64,000 bases of DNA, from NCBI GenBank assembly GCA_038116745.1, contig JAYODW010000023.1:12509-76508 (forward strand), written 5' to 3'. Source of the DNA: JAYODW01 sp038116745 (GTDB lineage Bacteria; Pseudomonadota; Gammaproteobacteria; Ga0077536). The notes under the pieces are model-generated. The model did not search any database. It was not told where the DNA came from and saw nothing but the letters and a program-made list of their open reading frames with translations. This document shows positions 61,716 through 64,000 of this stretch, piece by piece (position 1 is the first letter of the stretch; every line of letters starts with the position of its first letter). A program made the translations under genes and the position numbers.

Positions 61716-62783
61716 ATGGAGCGTCGTGATTTCCTGACCCGTGCAGCGGCGCTGGCTGGCGTCGGGGGTATGCTTGCCACGCACGGCAGAGCGGGCAGTG
61801 CGCAGACGGATGGTGCAGCGATGGGTTCCATTACCGACGTGTCCGGGATCAAGGTTGGCCACTTTACAGATCCCCGGCGACCGACCGGCTGCACTGTGGT
61901 GCGGGTCGACGATGGCGCGACCGGCGGCGTCGATGTGCGCGGGGCAGCGCCGGGGACGCGGGAGACCGATCTGCTGGATCCGGTGAACCTGGTGGACAAG
62001 GTCCACGCAGTGGTGCTGACCGGCGGCAGCGCCTTCGGCCTCGACGCCGCCAGTGGGGTCATGCGCTGGTTGGAAGCACACCAGGTAGGTTTTGACGTCG
62101 GGGTTGCCCGCGTGCCGATTGTCCCGGCAGCGGTTCTGTTTGACCTTGCAGTGGGCGACGCGCGAATCCGACCGACGGCGGACTCCGGCTATCAGGCGTG
62201 CGCAGTCGCCTCAGGCGCGCCTCCCGCCGAAGGCAACGTCGGGGCAGGCGCAGGCGCCACGGTGGGCAAGCTGTTCGGCATGCCCCGCGCCATGAAGTCC
62301 GGGCTGGGCACGGCCGCCGTCAGCGTCCGCGGTTTCACAGTCGGTGCACTCGTTGCCGTCAATGCGCTCGGCGACATTATCGATCCGGCCTCTGGTCGAC
62401 CGCTCGCCGGCGCGCGCACCGCGGACGGTGAACGCCTGCTGCATACGCGGGACGCGATCCTCAGCGGAGAGCCCCTGGGACCGCAGGACCCGGGAACCGC
62501 AACGACCATCGGGGTGGTCGCGACTGATGCCGGGCTGACCAAGCCTCAGGCGCAGAAAATGGCGCAGATGGCGCACGACGGACTGGCCCGCGCGATCAAT
62601 CCGATCCATACGATGTTCGACGGCGACACGATTTTTGCCTTGGGTACCGGCCGGGTGCAGGGCGCGGCAGACGTCAACCTGCTCGGCATACTGGCTGCTG
62701 AAGTCATGGCCAGGGCAGTGGTCAGAGCCGCCCTGACGGCACAGGGCATTGGGGGGCTGCCCGCAGCGCGGGATATGGGCTGA
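61716..62783 (+). CDS. P1-family peptidase (DmpA/NylC-type), Tat-exported
   Basis: A 355-residue N-terminal-nucleophile hydrolase. The start MERRDFLTRAAALAG has the twin-arginine pattern RRDFL followed by a hydrophobic stretch, so it probably crosses the membrane folded. Family marks are ITDVSGIKVGHF, GGSAFGLDAASGVMRWLE, GNVGAGAGATVGK and TTIGVVATDAGLTKPQ; the self-cleavage Thr/Ser of related enzymes lies in the TTIGVV segment. These enzymes hydrolyse beta-amino peptides, D-amino acid or amide oligomers. GAGAGAGG precedes the ATG at 61716. Confidence 0.92.
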   Translation: MERRDFLTRAAALAGVGGMLATHGRAGSAQTDGAAMGSITDVSGIKVGHFTDPRRPTGCTVVRVDDGATGGVDVRGAAPGTRETDLLDPVNLVDKVHAVVLTGGSAFGLDAASGVMRWLEAHQVGFDVGVARVPIVPAAVLFDLAVGDARIRPTADSGYQACAVASGAPPAEGNVGAGAGATVGKLFGMPRAMKSGLGTAAVSVRGFTVGALVAVNALGDIIDPASGRPLAGARTADGERLLHTRDAILSGEPLGPQDPGTATTIGVVATDAGLTKPQAQKMAQMAHDGLARAINPIHTMFDGDTIFALGTGRVQGAADVNLLGILAAEVMARAVVRAALTAQGIGGLPAARDMG

Positions 62784-62813
62784 GCCGGGTTTAGCTCAGG
62801 CTGCAGGGGGTTG

Positions 62814-64000
62814 TTATTCCGCCGCCGGCAGCAGCATGCGCACTGCGCTGGTCATGGCGCTGACGCCAGTTTCGACCGCCGCGCCCGCGTCGGGTTTGAA
62901 TTTCGAAGAATGCAGCGAGGGCAGCCGGGGTCCGCCTGCTGCTGCGGCTGCGTGCGCAACCGGGTCAACTGCACCCAGCCAGAACAGGCTGCTCGGGATC
63001 CGCGGTTCGTCGCGGCCGTAGCGCGCGAAGTCCTCGCCACCCATGGTCGGTGGCAGCGAGAACACCTTTTCTGCGCCGAGCCTGGCCGCAAAGAGCGCCT
63101 GGAGCCGCTCGGCCAGGGCGGGGTCGTTCCACACAGACGGGGTGTATTCCTCTTTGAGCACGACCCGCGGCAGACGCTCATCCGGCCAGCCGAGCGCACG
63201 GGCCTGGCCGACGGCGATCTGCTCAATACCCTGCAGCAGCGTCTGGCGCGATTCGTCTGAAAAAGACCGCACCGTCAGCTGCAGGTCGACCTGGTCGGGA
63301 ATGATGTTGTGCTTGGTGCCGCCGTGAATGGAGCCGACAGTGACCACGCCCGGGTCGATGGGGTTCAGGGTGCGTGAGACCAGGGTCTGCAGGTTCATGA
63401 CGATGCTCGCTGCGAGGAGTACCGGGTCATGCGTTTTGTGCGGGTAGGCGCCGTGCCCCCCCTGCCCGAGCACGGCAATGTCTACCGAGTCGACATTCGC
63501 CGCGACGGCGCCGCTGCGGATCCCGACCGTGCCCGCCGCCAGCTCTGCGCTGACGTGCAGCGCCAGGTTGTAGTCCGGACGGGGAAAGCGCTGGAACAGA
63601 CCGTCGTCAAGCATCGCCCGAGCGCCTGCGCCGCGCTCCTCGGCCGGCTGTCCGATCATGACCAGGGTCCCCGACCAGCTGTCGCGATCTGAGGCCAACG
63701 CGCGGGCGGTGCCGACGAAGACCGTCATGTGCACATCATGGCCGCAGGCGTGCATCACCCCGACTGTCTGGCCAGCCTCGTTCTTCGTCTGTACCCGGCT
63801 GGCGAAAGCCAGGCCGGTATCCTCGGTGACCGGCAGGGCGTCCAGATCGGTACGCACGAGCACCGTCGGACCCTGGCCGTTGGCCAGCACGCCGACGAGG
63901 CCGTGTCCGCCGATGCCGGTCGTCACCTCGAATCCCACTGCGCTCAGCTCTCCGGCCAGTCTTGCGGCGGTTTCCGCTTCTTCGAAAGACAGCTCAGGCG
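62814..64000 (-). CDS. M20-family amidohydrolase, N-terminus beyond window edge
   Basis: The frame is open at base 64000, so the start lies outside. Visible residues begin PELSFEEAETAARLAGEL, typical of the position just after the RRxLHxxPE motif of M20D amidohydrolases. Metal-binding blocks include ACGHDVHMTVFVG, AEERGAGA with the catalytic Glu, LHVSAE and TMGGEDFARY. A dimerisation domain spans about residues 195-310. It would hydrolyse N-acyl amino acids or similar amides. It converges on the P1 peptidase gene. Confidence 0.92.
   Translation of the reverse strand, partial: PELSFEEAETAARLAGELSAVGFEVTTGIGGHGLVGVLANGQGPTVLVRTDLDALPVTEDTGLAFASRVQTKNEAGQTVGVMHACGHDVHMTVFVGTARALASDRDSWSGTLVMIGQPAEERGAGARAMLDDGLFQRFPRPDYNLALHVSAELAAGTVGIRSGAVAANVDSVDIAVLGQGGHGAYPHKTHDPVLLAASIVMNLQTLVSRTLNPIDPGVVTVGSIHGGTKHNIIPDQVDLQLTVRSFSDESRQTLLQGIEQIAVGQARALGWPDERLPRVVLKEEYTPSVWNDPALAERLQALFAARLGAEKVFSLPPTMGGEDFARYGRDEPRIPSSLFWLGAVDPVAHAAAAAGGPRLPSLHSSKFKPDAGAAVETGVSAMTSAVRMLLPAAE

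Noticed and set aside
61581..62081. N-terminal extension of the DUF2889 gene
   Set aside because: It would overlap the Tat-signal start of the opposite P1 peptidase and adds low-quality sequence.

Overview
The window is GC-rich, densely coded DNA that reads as a gammaproteobacterial chromosome segment. The evidence is an Xps-type type II secretion operon (order E-F-G-H-I-J-K-L-M-N-D), a TonB2-type energy-transduction cluster headed by a DUF3450 protein, and many acyl-CoA, luciferase-like and ring-cleavage catabolic genes, as in aquatic or soil gammaproteobacteria that degrade aromatics, steroids or hydrocarbons. A run of exactly 100 N (11008-11107) marks a scaffold gap, so this is a draft or metagenome assembly. 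I saw no tRNA, rRNA, CRISPR array, insertion sequence or prophage.

Layout. 1-10060: a photolyase-family gene cut by the left edge, an MHS-type transporter, an enoyl-CoA hydratase-like protein, a class II histone deacetylase-like amidohydrolase, an unknown protein followed by a soluble PAS histidine kinase, an NTF2-like protein, a CxxCxxCC protein, an unknown 351-residue protein and an Old Yellow Enzyme-type oxidoreductase. 10175-25324: two predicted secreted enzymes (endonuclease I-type nuclease, M4 metalloprotease) directly precede an eleven-gene T2SS operon, suggesting cargo and machine are encoded side by side; the prepilin peptidase is not in the window. 25366-30759: a LysR regulator diverges from an extradiol dioxygenase / C-C hydrolase / flavin hydroxylase cluster for meta-cleavage of an aromatic ring. 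31071-36187 (minus): DUF3450, TtpC-like, ExbB, ExbD, TonB and TPR, a complete TonB2-type operon. 36851-45805 (minus): two acyl-CoA dehydrogenases, a BLUF photoreceptor, a LolA-like/RND pair with a TetR repressor, a bicupin and a STAS-metallo-beta-lactamase fusion. 45977-54925: a catabolic island with three luciferase-like monooxygenases, a PF20091-type hydrolase, cupin, ABM-like, SDR, GST and MDR proteins. 55098-64000: a thioredoxin-like gene with an in-frame UGA plus a CcdA membrane partner, a divergent CoA-transferase / ThDP-enzyme pair, an MFS transporter, a DUF2889 protein, a Tat-exported P1 peptidase and an M20 amidohydrolase cut by the right edge.

The most striking observation is at 55098-55508. 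A periplasmic thioredoxin-like reading frame is interrupted by one TGA exactly where the first cysteine of CxxC belongs (W-TGA-S-T-C). It continues in frame to a normal stop, has a perfect 7-bp hairpin 26 nt after the TGA that fits the usual description of a bacterial SECIS element, and is followed by a CcdA-type electron carrier. I interpret it as a selenocysteine-containing thioredoxin (UxxC). A nonsense mutation or assembly error is the alternative.
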